Under the pieces are notes generated by a model that saw only the letters and a list, made by a program, of their open reading frames with translations, searched no databases and was not told where the DNA came from. From contig NZ_FNUD01000002.1 of the NCBI RefSeq assembly GCF_900106095.1, forward strand, positions 620,001-684,000: DNA of 64,000 bases. The letters are read 5' to 3'. Positions 22,219 through 31,844 of this stretch are shown here, in pieces. The translations under genes and the position numbers were made by a program. How positions within the stretch are numbered: the stretch's first letter is position 1; the number at the start of each line of letters is the position of its first letter. This DNA comes from Pseudomonas deceptionensis (GTDB lineage: Bacteria > Pseudomonadota > Gammaproteobacteria > Pseudomonadales > Pseudomonadaceae).

Positions 22219-23187
22219 TCAGAGTGCAGCCTCAATTTTCTTCGCGGCAGCTTCGTCTACCCATGCGTGCCAGACCTCTGGATGCTCCTTGAGGAACAAC
22301 ACGGCCAGTTGCGGCGACTTGATATTTTCATGGGTCATGCGGGCCAGGTTTTGATTGAGCAGATCGATCGGCAAGTTGACCTTTTCCAGGACGCTGATCA
22401 GCTCTGGCGCTTGCTCGTTGAAGACGCTCGACACGCCCACTTTGATCGTCAGGCTCTTGTCGACACCGGGCTTTTCTTCCAGTTTGACCAGATCAAGCTT
22501 GCCCATCAGCGGGGTCGGCGACCAGTAATAGAACAGAATCGGTTCGCCGCGCTTGTAGCTCGACAACACGGCGATATCCAGCGCCGGACCGGTGCCCGGG
22601 CGGAAGTTGGTAAAGGTGTTTTCCAGCCCGTAGCTCTTGAGCATTTCACTGTTTTCAAGCTCGCACGTCCAGCCGGCCGGGCAGTTGTAGAAACGCCCCT
22701 TGGACGGTTCTTCCTGATCCTTGAACAGTGCGGCGTACTGCCCCAGGTCGGCGATGGATTTGAGGTTCGGTGCCTTCGCTTCAATATTGCGGCCGGCATC
22801 GCCTTCAATCACGTAACGTGGCACATACCAGCCTTCAACAGCACCCACCACCGGTGCCCCAACGCCTACCACCTTGCCCGCCGCCTCAGCCTTGGACCAC
22901 ACTTTACTGCGCCCCACCCACTCCTCGGCAAACACCTGAATATCGTTGCTGCCCAGCGCGTTCTCCATGGAAATGGAGTTACCCGGCAAAGCATCAACCT
23001 TACAGTCGTAGCCCTTTGCCAGAACGAACTGCATCAGGTCAGTGAGCAACATCCCGCTTTCCCAGTTAAGCCCGGCGAACTTCACCGGTTTTCCTGACTC
23101 GCACCATGTGGCCGCCTGAGCAGTACCGGCACCGACCAAAAGGCTGATGGACAGTAAAGGGGTCAGCAGAGTCTTGTGGATGTTCAT
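22219..23187 (-). CDS. hutX: Histidine/quaternary-amine-type ABC transporter, binding protein
   Basis: Periplasmic solute-binding protein of the glycine betaine/OpuAC type, 322 residues. Signal peptide LLTPLLSISLLVGAGTAQA (cleavage after AQA). Mature part begins TWCESGKPVKFAGLNWESG; aromatic residues in EWVGRSKVW and FYYWSPTPLM are of the kind that line the ligand cage in this family. First gene of the hutX-W-V-H1-I-G unit, with AGGAG near its start and a leader of about 180 bases from the sigma-54 promoter at 23383-23398. Histidine as ligand is inferred from context. Confidence 0.9.
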   Translation of the reverse strand: MNIHKTLLTPLLSISLLVGAGTAQAATWCESGKPVKFAGLNWESGMLLTDLMQFVLAKGYDCKVDALPGNSISMENALGSNDIQVFAEEWVGRSKVWSKAEAAGKVVGVGAPVVGAVEGWYVPRYVIEGDAGRNIEAKAPNLKSIADLGQYAALFKDQEEPSKGRFYNCPAGWTCELENSEMLKSYGLENTFTNFRPGTGPALDIAVLSSYKRGEPILFYYWSPTPLMGKLDLVKLEEKPGVDKSLTIKVGVSSVFNEQAPELISVLEKVNLPIDLLNQNLARMTHENIKSPQLAVLFLKEHPEVWHAWVDEAAAKKIEAAL

Positions 23188-23359
23188 TGAGTGACGCTCC
23201 TAATCATTAAAAGGCTAAGGCTGGCTACGGCATACGGTTTCCAGGAGCTTTCAGCGGGTCCCTGCGCAGTGGGTCAATCAGCTCAGTAATGCTCCCTCTC
23301 GGTGTGGCTAAAGGCGTGGCAAATCAGGGGGTGTGCAAGCAAGCACTCGATGTACAGTC

Positions 23360-23399
23360 ATGTACTTGTACATACAAGCATATGCAAGTAAGCGGCCAA
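23360..23399 (-). promoter_or_regulatory. Sigma-54 promoter and HutC operator for hutX-W-V-H1-I-G
   Basis: Read leftward TGGCCGCTTACTTGCA (23398-23383) fits -24/-12 exactly; start site about 23372. The palindrome CTTGTATGTACAAG (23378-23365) covers the start site. A second imperfect GTAC...GTAC palindrome lies at 23352-23365. Identical over 40 bases to the hutU block at 16637-16676. Confidence 0.8.
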
Positions 23400-23509
23400 G
23401 ATGAGCTTACCGCGGGCGAAATTATTCAAACGCCGCTGCAAGGCCCAAAAACAAGGGCGACTACGGAGGTAGGAATTTTCTTTAAATTGCGAAAGGTAAG
23501 GCGAAGGGA

Positions 23510-23555
23510 TGTTACTGAGACGGGGTTTTGCGTCTTTCTGGGGCGTTAAGTAACA
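23510..23555. promoter_or_regulatory. Distal activator half-sites of the hutX promoter
   Basis: TGTTAC (23510-23515) and GTAACA (23550-23555), 34 bases apart and about 112 bases from the sigma-54 promoter. Spacing, orientation and interior match the hutU copy. Likely a site for an enhancer-binding protein such as CbrB. The remainder of the 437-base gap (23188-23624) holds the hutX leader and the hairpin behind hutD. Confidence 0.55.
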
Positions 23556-23582
23556 AGCAGGGGCACTGTTTACTGTTCAAGG

Positions 23583-23608
23583 GTGGAAGCTGGCGGACCA
23601 GCCTCCAC
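23583..23608 (-). terminator. Hairpin downstream of hutD
   Basis: GTGGAAGCTGG, loop CGGA, CCAGCCTCCAC: an inverted repeat 16 bases beyond the hutD stop, with no T-run. Probable 3' end hairpin or REP singlet. Confidence 0.45.
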
Positions 23609-23624
23609 GGGCGCAACCTTTGCT

Positions 23625-24203
23625 TCAGACCGCACTCAACTCAATCACGCAGCAACGGCCTGTGACCGTGACTTCCAGCAACTCGCGATTGGCGCTCAGT
23701 TGCAGGCAATCGTAACGCCCCAAGTGTTCGTGGCAGGTTTTACCCAGGCCCACTTGCACGTGTTCACCAGCGCTGAAAATCACCAGGGTGTGCGCCGAAC
23801 TGAACAACCGCTGCGGGGTTGTCGCCTCCAGCCATTGCAGCCGGGCGGTGTAACGTTGCGGGGCGTAGATCAGGTTGAAGTCGCGAATCGGCCCCTCTAT
23901 CAGGGTGCAGCTGACGGCACTTTCGCCTTTAAACGCGAACGCATCGAACGGCAGCAAGGCCCGGGTACTGACGCCGTCGACTTGCAGGTTCATGCCCGCG
24001 CCTTGCAGTACGCTGATAATCCGCTGATAGCCGTCGAAGCGCGAAAAACCGCCTGACTCACCAATATCGGCAATCGACAGGCGCCAGCCAAAGCCATCAA
24101 GGCCTTCACCGGCGTCGCGGGTGATTTCTTCGGTGCTGCCACCGCCGTTTTTCCAAGGCATGCGCGGGTAATCGGCGGCGCGTAAAACTCTCAGCTCTTT
24201 CAT
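23625..24203 (-). CDS. hutD: HutD family protein
   Basis: 192 residues, HutD/DUF886 family with a bicupin-like fold. Starts with the family motif LRAADYPRMPWKNGGGSTEE and has SIADIGESGGFSRFDGYQR. In P. fluorescens SBW25 HutD is reported to set an upper limit on hut expression independently of HutC; biochemical role unclear. Its ATG overlaps the hutC stop (ATGA), so the two are co-translated from the hutC promoter. Confidence 0.93.
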   Translation of the reverse strand: MKELRVLRAADYPRMPWKNGGGSTEEITRDAGEGLDGFGWRLSIADIGESGGFSRFDGYQRIISVLQGAGMNLQVDGVSTRALLPFDAFAFKGESAVSCTLIEGPIRDFNLIYAPQRYTARLQWLEATTPQRLFSSAHTLVIFSAGEHVQVGLGKTCHEHLGRYDCLQLSANRELLEVTVTGRCCVIELSAV

Positions 24204-24949
24204 TTACTGAAACGTCCTTCGAGACGGTGACGGGAACCGGGGTGGATCAGACGAGCCGCGGTAACGGGCTGGCGCCCCGACCAGGTGCGGCGGCGAATCA
24301 GCAGACACGGTTCGCCGGGCTCGATTTGCAGCAACTTGCACTCTTTGGGGTCAGCCAAAATCGCTTCGACCACGTGCTCGCCTTCGGTCAGGGGGGCGAC
24401 CTGAGACAAATAGGCGTAGGGCGTTTGCAGGGTAAAGTCTTGCTTGAGGTAGTCCGGCGCCACTTGGGCATTCACGAAACGGTCCTCAATTTGCACGGCA
24501 ATCCCGTTCTCGTAGTGCACGATCAGTGAATGAAAGACTTTCTGCCCTTCACGCATGTCGAGCACGGCGGCGCGTTCGGAACCGGCCATTTCTTCACCCA
24601 GGCTGATCACTTTGCAGGTGTGCTTGTGCCCACGCGCGGCGATTTCATCGGCGATGTTGTTGACTTGAAACAGCGCAGACTGAGTTTTGGGCTCAGCCAC
24701 AAAGGTACCGACGCCCTGCATGCGCACCAGCAAACCGTCGGCGGTCATTTCACGCAGCGCACGGTTGATGGTCATGCGGCTGAAGCCCAACTGGCTGACC
24801 AGTTCGCTTTCAGAAGGCACACGGTAATGCGGCGGCCAGTTCCCGCTCTGGATTTGCGCAGTGATCATCTGCTTTACACGGGCATATAGCGGGGCCGGAC
24901 TGTCGCCCATGTGGGCGGCCAGCGGGGACACGACAGGCGGAGTCGACAC
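24200..24949 (-). CDS. hutC: Histidine utilisation repressor HutC
   Basis: GntR-family regulator, 249 residues: N-terminal winged helix (about 15-80; LYARVKQMITAQIQSG, RVPSESELVSQLGFSRMTIN) and C-terminal UTRA effector domain (about 95-245) that binds urocanate. GTG 24949 is chosen (AAGGA six bases upstream, length and N-terminus match Pseudomonas HutC); the open frame to 25042 would run over the operator. Candidate HutC palindromes precede hutX, hutU and hutC/hutF, so it likely represses its own gene too. Confidence 0.95.
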   Translation of the reverse strand: MSTPPVVSPLAAHMGDSPAPLYARVKQMITAQIQSGNWPPHYRVPSESELVSQLGFSRMTINRALREMTADGLLVRMQGVGTFVAEPKTQSALFQVNNIADEIAARGHKHTCKVISLGEEMAGSERAAVLDMREGQKVFHSLIVHYENGIAVQIEDRFVNAQVAPDYLKQDFTLQTPYAYLSQVAPLTEGEHVVEAILADPKECKLLQIEPGEPCLLIRRRTWSGRQPVTAARLIHPGSRHRLEGRFSK

Positions 24950-25013
24950 AGGCAATCCTTGTTCATGAGTTAAGGGGCGTAGCTTGCCGGAGTTTACCGA
25001 GCAGGCAAACGTC

Positions 25014-25029
25014 TGTATATGTATATACA
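25014..25029. promoter_or_regulatory. HutC-type operator between hutC and hutF
   Basis: TGTATATGTATATACA is a perfect palindrome (TGTATAT / ATATACA around GT) midway between the divergent hutC and hutF starts. Its TGTA/TACA ends match the operators before hutX and hutU, so one bound HutC could repress both directions. Confidence 0.7.
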
Positions 25030-25037
25030 AATAACAA
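25030..25037 (+). promoter_or_regulatory. Candidate Crc/Hfq catabolite-repression motif before hutF
   Basis: AATAACAA fits the AAYAAYAA motif bound by Hfq/Crc, and lies 20 bases before the hutF ATG, where it could block ribosome entry. Confidence 0.45.
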
Positions 25038-25056
25038 ACCATGGGGTGCCGAACCG

Positions 25057-26421
25057 ATGTCCGTCTTCTTTGCCGAGCGCGCGCTGTTACCTACAGGCTG
25101 GGCGACCAACGTCCGAATCGAGGTCGGCGCCGATGGCTGCTTGACCCGAATTCAAGCCAATGCCGACGCGCACGGCGCCGAACGCCTGAGCGGTCCCCTG
25201 CTGCCGGGCATGCCCAACCTGCACTCCCACGCGTTCCAGCGGGCCATGGCCGGCTTGGCCGAAGTGGCGGGCAACCCCAACGACAGCTTCTGGACCTGGC
25301 GCGATTTGATGTATCGGCTGGTCGGAAAAATCAGCCCGGAGCAGCTCGGCATCATCGCCCGCCAGCTGTACATCGAAATGCTCAAGGCCGGTTACACCTC
25401 GGTGGCCGAATTCCATTACGTACACCACGACCTGTCGGGCCAGCCCTATGCCAACCCGGCAGAACTGGCGTTGCGCATCAGCGAAGCGGCCCGCTCGACC
25501 GGTATTGGCCTGACCCTGCTGCCAGTGCTGTACAGCCACGCAGGTTTTGGCGGCCAGACACCCAATGACGGCCAGCGACGTTTTATCAACAGCACCGAGC
25601 AATACCTGAAATTGCAGCAACAGTTGCAGCCGCTGCTGGCTCAACAGCCGGCACAAGCGCTGGGCTTGTGCTTCCACTCGCTGCGCGCCGTCACCCCCGA
25701 GCAAATCCACGAAGTCATGCAGGCCAGCGACAAGGCTTGCCCGGTGCATATCCATATCGCCGAGCAGCAAAAGGAAGTCGACGACTGCCTGAGCTGGAGC
25801 GGCAAACGTCCGATCCAGTGGCTGTATGACAACGTTGAGGTGGACCGGCGCTGGTGCCTGGTGCACGCAACCCACGCCAATGCAGACGAAGTGTGGCTTA
25901 TGGCGCAAAGCCAGGCCGTGGCTGGGTTATGCCTGACCACTGAAGCCAACCTGGGCGACGGTATTTTCCCGGCCGTGGACTATCTGGCCCAGGGCGGGCG
26001 TATGGGCATCGGTTCAGACAGCCATGTGTCGCTGAGTGTGGTTGAGGAGCTGCGCTGGCTGGAATACGGCCAGCGCTTGCGCGATCAGCGCCGCAACCGG
26101 ATGTACCGCAGCGATCAACCGATGGTCGGCCGCACGCTGTACGACGCAGCCCTCGCAGGCGGCGCACAGGCGATGGGGCAACCCGTGGCCGGACTGGCCG
26201 TGGGCCAGCGCGCCGACTGGCTGGTACTGGACGGCAACGACCCGTACCTGGCCACCGCTCAGGACGATGCCATTCTCAACCGCTGGTTGTTTGCCGGCGG
26301 CGACCGCCAGGTGCGCGATGTACTGGTCAATGGCCAGTGGGTCGTGCGCGATGGGCATCACGCCGATGAAGAAGCCAGTTGCCGCGACTTCACCCGGGTA
26401 CTGCGCGAGTTGCTGGGTTAA
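25057..26421 (+). CDS. hutF: Formimidoylglutamate deiminase
   Basis: Deiminates N-formimidoyl-L-glutamate to N-formyl-L-glutamate and ammonia, the step that defines the five-step pathway. 454 residues, amidohydrolase superfamily. Motifs: MPNLHSHAFQRAMAG (HxH metal ligands), TSVAEFHYVHHD, CPVHIHIAEQQKEV, WCLVHATHANADE and MGIGSDSHVS with the metal Asp. Divergent from hutCD, sharing its control region, and encoded on the opposite strand from the other hut genes. Confidence 0.97.
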   Translation: MSVFFAERALLPTGWATNVRIEVGADGCLTRIQANADAHGAERLSGPLLPGMPNLHSHAFQRAMAGLAEVAGNPNDSFWTWRDLMYRLVGKISPEQLGIIARQLYIEMLKAGYTSVAEFHYVHHDLSGQPYANPAELALRISEAARSTGIGLTLLPVLYSHAGFGGQTPNDGQRRFINSTEQYLKLQQQLQPLLAQQPAQALGLCFHSLRAVTPEQIHEVMQASDKACPVHIHIAEQQKEVDDCLSWSGKRPIQWLYDNVEVDRRWCLVHATHANADEVWLMAQSQAVAGLCLTTEANLGDGIFPAVDYLAQGGRMGIGSDSHVSLSVVEELRWLEYGQRLRDQRRNRMYRSDQPMVGRTLYDAALAGGAQAMGQPVAGLAVGQRADWLVLDGNDPYLATAQDDAILNRWLFAGGDRQVRDVLVNGQWVVRDGHHADEEASCRDFTRVLRELLG

Positions 26422-26460
26422 TTTTTAACCGCAGCCTGCGGCTGCAGGAAAACTTCATCA

Positions 26461-26511
26461 GTGGGAGCGAGCCTGCTCGCGAAGGCCGTTCGCGAGCAGG
26501 CTCCCTCCCAC
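26461..26511. repeat. REP hairpin, family A, downstream of hutF
   Basis: GTGGGAGCGAGCCTGCTCG, spacer, inverse ending CTCCCTCCCAC. One arm has a CTCCC for CTCGC change. Lies between the convergent hutF and helicase stops. Confidence 0.85.
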
Positions 26512-26539
26512 AGGGGGGGCTTGATCGGTCGCAGAGTAT

Positions 26540-28477
26540 CTACAAGGAAAGCAGATGTTTCGCCGCCCATTCCCGGACCTCGGCATAGGGGTAGTACTCC
26601 AATGCCGCAAAACCCGGAATGGCCCGCGCCTTCATCTTGGTAAACATCGGTACGCTGATCCCGCATAAAAACCGGGTCAGCCGTTCTGCCGGGGGATAAC
26701 TTCCCGTGTATTCCTGATGCCTGTGGATAAAAGCACCACACAGCGCTTCAACGTTTTTATCCACAAGCGGTAACAACGCGGGCGGTTCTGGCAAGCGGGC
26801 GACCTGCCCTGCACACACCGAACAATGCCCGCACTGCTGCGGGGCCTGCTCGTCGCCAAAGTACTGGGCCAGTCGGTAACTCAGGCAGGTGTCACTGGCA
26901 AACAACGCCAGCATCGCGTGAATGCGCACAATCTCGCCGCGCTCATGGGCAGTGAAATACCGGTGCAATTCCAGGCTCAGCGCCTCGGCATCAAACTCTG
27001 TCACCAGCAGGCTGTAGACCTCGGTCATTTGCTTGCTTTCAAGCTCGATCCAGCCCTTCTCCTGAAAGTAATCCAGCGCCTTGACCACACGATTGCGGTC
27101 GGCCTGATGCTGGCTGTACAACGCGTCGAAATTCACCGTGGCCCAGGTTCTGGCGCGAGTGGAGGTCTGGATGATGGCCGAGACAAACTGCTGACGCTCA
27201 CCCTCGAACCTGGCCAACAACACCTCAGGCTCGATCAGGAACTTGAACCGGTACTCGGCAAAATAGGCATAGCGCGGAGCAATCAGGCCGCGCAGTTCCA
27301 ACTGCACCAACAGGGTTTTGAGCGGTAGCTGACGAATATTGCTCTGATCGGACAACGGCAGGAGCATGAACTCCCACTGCCCTTCAGGTATCGCCCCGCG
27401 CAACTCATCGAGCACACAGCGAATACCCTGCAACTCAGGCGTGTCGCCATATACAAAGTTTTCCAGCACGTTGAGGCTGTCGCGGTTGGCCAGCACCAAA
27501 CACTCGGACGGCTGGCCATCACGCCCGGCGCGACCGATTTCCTGGCTGTAATTTTCAATCGACTTGGGCAAGTCGAAATGCACCACATTGCGGATGTCAC
27601 TCTTATCGATACCCATCCCGAAGGCGATGGTGGCAACAATGCAGTTCAACTGGCCGCCCATAAACTGGCGCTGAATACCCTCACGCTGCTCATGGGGTAA
27701 ACCGGCGTGATAGGCGTTGGCGCTGATACCGTGCTGGCTGAGGTGCTGGGCGATCTGCTCGGCCGTCTTTTGCAGCGTGACATAGACAATGCTCGGCTGG
27801 CCGATGCGCTCGCCCATCCACTGCACCAGTCGCTGGCGCTTGGCCGCACCACTGACCGGTTCAACCCACAAATTGAGGTTGGCGCGATAGAAACCGGTCG
27901 TGATGACGTCCGATTCGGCAATCGCGAATTTGGTCTGCATGTCAGCGATAACATTCGGCGTGGCCGTCGCCGTCAGCAGCAAGGCTTGAGGGATATTGAA
28001 CTGGCGCTGGTAGTCCGGAAGCTTCAAGTAGTCCGGGCGAAAGTTATGCCCCCACTCGGAAATACAGTGCGCCTCGTCCACCACCAGCAACGAAATCGGC
28101 ACCTGCTGCAAAAAATTACGGAAGCGCTCGTTTTTCAGGCGCTCGACCGAAATCATCAGAATCTTCAATTCGCCCGACTTGGCCCGGGCCATGACTGCAC
28201 TGGCGTCCTCACGGCTTTGCGCCGAATCAATGCTGGCCGCCGCAATCCCGTGACGCTGCAAAAACGCCAATTGGTCCTGCATCAGAGCCAACAAGGGCGA
28301 AACCACCAACGTCAGGTGAGGCAGCAGCAAAGCCGGCAGCTGGTAGCACAACGACTTGCCCGACCCCGTCGGAAAGATCGCCGCCGCCGAGCGCCCAGCC
28401 AACACCGCGCTGATCGCTGCTTCTTGCCCGGCACGAAACTGTGGATAACCGAAAACCTGTTCCAGGGTGTTGTGCAT
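26540..28477 (-). CDS. RecQ-family ATP-dependent DNA helicase
   Basis: Superfamily 2 3'-5' DNA helicase, 645 residues from ATG 28477 (GGAG eight bases upstream). Opening YPQFRAGQEAAI (motif 0), Walker A FPTGSGKSLCYQLPAL, DEAH box VVDEAHCISEWGHNFRPDY, SAT-like LTATATP, and motif VI EIGRAGRDGQPSE are clear. The C-terminal region has the RecQ zinc cluster (CGHCSVC) but I see no HRDC domain. It may be a second RecQ paralogue rather than the housekeeping RecQ, which I cannot check here, so no symbol is given. Confidence 0.92.
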   Translation of the reverse strand: MHNTLEQVFGYPQFRAGQEAAISAVLAGRSAAAIFPTGSGKSLCYQLPALLLPHLTLVVSPLLALMQDQLAFLQRHGIAAASIDSAQSREDASAVMARAKSGELKILMISVERLKNERFRNFLQQVPISLLVVDEAHCISEWGHNFRPDYLKLPDYQRQFNIPQALLLTATATPNVIADMQTKFAIAESDVITTGFYRANLNLWVEPVSGAAKRQRLVQWMGERIGQPSIVYVTLQKTAEQIAQHLSQHGISANAYHAGLPHEQREGIQRQFMGGQLNCIVATIAFGMGIDKSDIRNVVHFDLPKSIENYSQEIGRAGRDGQPSECLVLANRDSLNVLENFVYGDTPELQGIRCVLDELRGAIPEGQWEFMLLPLSDQSNIRQLPLKTLLVQLELRGLIAPRYAYFAEYRFKFLIEPEVLLARFEGERQQFVSAIIQTSTRARTWATVNFDALYSQHQADRNRVVKALDYFQEKGWIELESKQMTEVYSLLVTEFDAEALSLELHRYFTAHERGEIVRIHAMLALFASDTCLSYRLAQYFGDEQAPQQCGHCSVCAGQVARLPEPPALLPLVDKNVEALCGAFIHRHQEYTGSYPPAERLTRFLCGISVPMFTKMKARAIPGFAALEYYPYAEVREWAAKHLLSL

Positions 28478-28658
28478 CACTGTCACTCCATTGACCGCTG
28501 CAAAACGCAAAACTTTATCGCGAGAAATACAGTCGATCGAGAAAAGGTCGGGGGCAAATTGAGAGGGGATGATACAGGGTCGGCCTTGTAGTGGCTGTCG
28601 AGTACCCTGCCATCAGAAACAGCGTTAAAGTTCAGGTCCAATGAGCTGGACCTCCATT

Positions 28659-29009
28659 ATGAAACTCGCCACCGATCTGCCTGACACCCACACCTTGCGC
28701 GAGCTGATGCAATTTCTGCATGAAGAAATCGGCCTGCCGGACCACAAAACCATCAGCCTGAAAACGTCGATCAATCTCGACCTGGGTTGCAACGGCACGG
28801 ATGCCCAGCATCTGATGGAAGCCCTTGAAGAGCGTTTCGGCCTGGAGTTGGCGGACTATGATGCCTATCGCTATTTCCAGCCCGCAGGCAACGACCCGCA
28901 CTTCAAGCGCAACGCCAAAGGCCGGGGTAGCAAGGTGCCGCTGACCATTGGGATGTTGTATGAGGCCATCAAGGCTGGCCATTGGGATACGCAAGCGCTG
29001 GAAGGTTAA
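28659..29009 (+). CDS. DUF1493-like small protein
   Basis: 116 residues. The first half resembles acyl-carrier-type folds of the DUF1493 family: LRELMQFLHEEIGLP, ISLKTSINLDLGCNGTDAQHLMEALEERFGLEL, where an Asp-Leu-Gly occupies the place of the usual Asp-Ser-Leu attachment motif, so phosphopantetheinylation is not expected. ATG 28659 is taken as start; an upstream in-frame start would add six residues. Function not known. Stands alone, divergent from the helicase and convergent with pckA, sharing a terminator. Confidence 0.75.
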   Translation: MKLATDLPDTHTLRELMQFLHEEIGLPDHKTISLKTSINLDLGCNGTDAQHLMEALEERFGLELADYDAYRYFQPAGNDPHFKRNAKGRGSKVPLTIGMLYEAIKAGHWDTQALEG

Positions 29010-29020
29010 ATGTCAGGCAC

Positions 29021-29051
29021 AAAAAAGCCGCCCTCTCAGGCGGCTTTTTTG
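29021..29051. terminator. Bidirectional terminator between the DUF1493 gene and pckA
   Basis: AAAAAAGCCGCC, loop CTCTCA-type, GGCGGCTTTTTTG: GC stem with A-run before and T-run after, ideal for both converging genes. Confidence 0.88.
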
Positions 29052-29075
29052 TGGATCAACACACTGACCGAATGC

Positions 29076-30617
29076 TTACGCCTTCGGGCCAGCAGCCTTG
29101 ATCGCGTCGCTGACGTCGAACTTCTTGAAGTTCTCTACGAACAGGCCGGCCAATGCCTTGGCAGCTTCGTCGTAGGCAGCTTTGTCAGCCCAGGTGTTGC
29201 GTGGGTTGAGCAGAACAGTGTCAACGCCCGGTACGCTCAATGGCACGTCGAGGTTGATGGTGTCCAGGTGCTCGGTTTCTGCGCCGATCAGAGCACCGCT
29301 CTGGATCGCTGCAATCACGCCGCGAGTAGTCGGGATGTTGAAACGCTTGCCAACGCCGTAGCCACCGCCGGTCCAGCCGGTGTTAACCAGGTACACCTTG
29401 GAGCCGAAACCGCGGATGCGCTTGATCAGCAGCTCTGCGTATTCGCCGGCAGGGCGCGGGAAGAACGGTGCGCCGAAGCAAGTGGAGAACGTCGACTTGA
29501 TGCCGCTGCCCGAACCCATTTCAGTCGAGCCCACCAGAGCGGTGTAGCCAGACAGGAAGTGGTAAGCCGCTTGTTCTTCGCTGAGGATCGACACAGGCGG
29601 CAGTACGCCAGTCAGGTCGCAGGTCAGGAAGATCACAGCGTTTGGCTCGCCGCCCAGGTTCTTCTCGGAACGCTTGGCAACGTGCTCCAGCGGGTAAGCT
29701 GCGCGGCTGTTCTGGGTCAGGCTGACATCGGCATAGTCAGGGTGCTTGGCATCGTCGAGAACAACGTTTTCCAGCACAGCGCCGTGCTTGATGGCTTTCC
29801 AGATAACCGGTTCGTTCTTCTCGGACAGGTCGATGCACTTGGCATAGCAACCGCCTTCGATGTTGAACACCACACCTTCACCCCAGCCGTGTTCGTCATC
29901 ACCGATCAGGTAACGGCTTTCATCGGCGGACAGGGTGGTTTTGCCGGTACCGGACAGGCCGAAGAACAGGGTCACGTCGCCCTCTTCGCCAATGTTGGCA
30001 GCGCAGTGCATCGGCAATACGTCAGCAGCAGGCAACAGGAAGTTCTGTACCGAGAACATGGCTTTTTTCATTTCACCGGCGTAACGCATGCCGGCGATCA
30101 GCACTTTTTTCTGGGCGAAGTTGAGGATCACGCAACCGTCAGAGTTGGTGCCATCACGCTCAGGTACGCACTCGAAGTTGGCCACATTGAGCACTTGCCA
30201 CTCGTCACGACCGGCCGGGTTGTACTGAGCCGGATTGATGAACAGGCAACGACCGAACAGGTTCTGCCAGGCAGTCTGGGTGGTCATTTTCACGGCAAGG
30301 TAGTGGTCTTCGGAAGCACCTACATGCACGTGGGAAACGAAATGCTCTTGCGCGTTGTTGAAAGCCTCGACGCGGTCCCACAGGGCATCGAACTTGTCGG
30401 CCGGGAACTTGCGGTTGATCGGGCCCCAGGCAATGGATGCCTGAGTGGACGGTTCTTCAACAATGAAGCGGTCAGCCGGTGAACGGCCTGTACGGTGGCC
30501 AGTTTCGACAACCAGTGCGCCATTGTCGGCAAGCTCGCCTTCACCGCGGCTCAGGGCTTCTTTGACCAGATCGTCGATGCTCAGATCGGTGTACACGGCG
30601 TTATTAGCTTGCGTCAT
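29076..30617 (-). CDS. pckA: Phosphoenolpyruvate carboxykinase (ATP)
   Basis: Converts oxaloacetate to phosphoenolpyruvate using ATP, the entry to gluconeogenesis. 513 residues, usual length. The kinase P-loop [40 protein letters not shown] near the N-terminus, and [15 protein letters not shown] near the C-terminus are characteristic. Single-gene unit with a strong Shine-Dalgarno before ATG 30617. Together with fbp (46937) it serves growth on organic acids. Confidence 0.97.
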   Translation of the reverse strand: MTQANNAVYTDLSIDDLVKEALSRGEGELADNGALVVETGHRTGRSPADRFIVEEPSTQASIAWGPINRKFPADKFDALWDRVEAFNNAQEHFVSHVHVGASEDHYLAVKMTTQTAWQNLFGRCLFINPAQYNPAGRDEWQVLNVANFECVPERDGTNSDGCVILNFAQKKVLIAGMRYAGEMKKAMFSVQNFLLPAADVLPMHCAANIGEEGDVTLFFGLSGTGKTTLSADESRYLIGDDEHGWGEGVVFNIEGGCYAKCIDLSEKNEPVIWKAIKHGAVLENVVLDDAKHPDYADVSLTQNSRAAYPLEHVAKRSEKNLGGEPNAVIFLTCDLTGVLPPVSILSEEQAAYHFLSGYTALVGSTEMGSGSGIKSTFSTCFGAPFFPRPAGEYAELLIKRIRGFGSKVYLVNTGWTGGGYGVGKRFNIPTTRGVIAAIQSGALIGAETEHLDTINLDVPLSVPGVDTVLLNPRNTWADKAAYDEAAKALAGLFVENFKKFDVSDAIKAAGPKA

Positions 30618-30736
30618 GAGGTTCCCCGTCGGCCATTGGCCGAGTGCGCCAAACGTTTTGTAGTAGAAAAGTTTGCACTACTACCGCGAAAAAAGTGGGC
30701 CGGATTATGCCAGAAAACCCCAAAAAGAGTAGGGCC

Positions 30737-30779
30737 CACCTGTCAGAACCGCGCAAGAACGGGCTTTGACAGGTGTTTT
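30737..30779. terminator. Inverted repeat between hslO and pckA
   Basis: CACCTGTCA (30737-30745) and TGACAGGTG (30767-30775), followed by TTTTA on the plus strand. Nine-base stem with a 21-base loop. It lies 21 bases beyond the hslO stop; the T-run is on the wrong strand for hslO, so its role is uncertain. Confidence 0.4.
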
Positions 30780-30796
30780 ACCTAGGCTGAAACGTT

Positions 30797-31699
30797 TTAG
30801 TGATGAGTGTCAGAAGGGGATTCAACACCCGCACCAGCGAACAATTGATCGACATCCGCTGCATCAAACAGGTAACGCTCGTTACAAAATTGGCAGTCAA
30901 TTTCGATATGGCCGCCATGTTCAGTCACCAGCGCCAGCGCATCGTCATGGCCCAGGCTGGTCAAGGCATTACCCGAACGTTCACGCGAGCAGCTGCATTT
31001 GAATTCAATGACCTGGTTGTCGAACAGGCGCACTGTTTCTTCGTGATACAGGCGATGCAGAATGGTTTCGTTGTCCAGGCCCAGCAGCTCTTCAGCCTTG
31101 AGCGTATCGCCCAACATCAGCAACTTGTCCCAGCTGTCCACACGCTCGTCTTCATCCTTGACCACGTCGGCTGGCAACTGCTGCAGGAACATGCCACGCG
31201 CACGCTTGCCATCAGCGACAAGCCAGAAGCGGGTCGGCACTTGCTCAGACATTACGAAGTAGTTGGTGAAACAGTCCGCCAGGGTTTCGCCGTTCAAATC
31301 CACAATCCCCTGGTAGCGTTTGCCAACAGTAGGATCAATGGTAATGGCCAGTACGCCGTTGGGCAGCAGGTCGGCCAGAGTGGCATCCGGAGCAATCTTG
31401 TCGGCGTCAAAACGTGCCAGGCCGCGTATTTCACGGTCGCTGGTGCATTCGATCATCAGCAGCGGCACCGGGCCTTCGGAACGCGCCTGCAGGCTCAGCA
31501 AACCATCGATTTTCTGGTTGCCCACCAGCAACGCAGCCGCTGCCATCAGCTCGCCCAGCAACTGCTGAACCGGCTGCGGGTAAGCATGCTTGGCCAACAC
31601 ATCGGCGTAGCTGTGGTCCAGCGAAGCCAGCTCGCCGCGGGCATCGCTGGTGTCGAACATAAAGCGTTGTGTGGCATCTGTTTTGAGTAAGTCGGACAT
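30797..31699 (-). CDS. hslO: Redox-regulated chaperone Hsp33
   Basis: Hsp33 is an oxidation-activated holdase: four C-terminal cysteines bind zinc when reduced and form disulphides under oxidative stress. 300 residues from ATG 31699 ([15 protein letters not shown] as in relatives; nine extra upstream residues are unlikely). The zinc site is complete: [13 protein letters not shown] (CxC) and [12 protein letters not shown] (CxxC). Follows hslR on the same strand with about 145 bases between, so separate promoters are likely. Confidence 0.96.
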   Translation of the reverse strand: MSDLLKTDATQRFMFDTSDARGELASLDHSYADVLAKHAYPQPVQQLLGELMAAAALLVGNQKIDGLLSLQARSEGPVPLLMIECTSDREIRGLARFDADKIAPDATLADLLPNGVLAITIDPTVGKRYQGIVDLNGETLADCFTNYFVMSEQVPTRFWLVADGKRARGMFLQQLPADVVKDEDERVDSWDKLLMLGDTLKAEELLGLDNETILHRLYHEETVRLFDNQVIEFKCSCSRERSGNALTSLGHDDALALVTEHGGHIEIDCQFCNERYLFDAADVDQLFAGAGVESPSDTHH

Positions 31700-31844
31700 A
31701 AGAATAGAGTTCTGAATTGGTGACAAAATGTGTTCGAGTCTTTAAATATCGTACAAATCTAATGAGCCTATATGGCGTCATGCTTCAACGATTACAAGCT
31801 ATGTGCCCACAGACACGACGTACGGTTTACACGAATCGGCCGGA

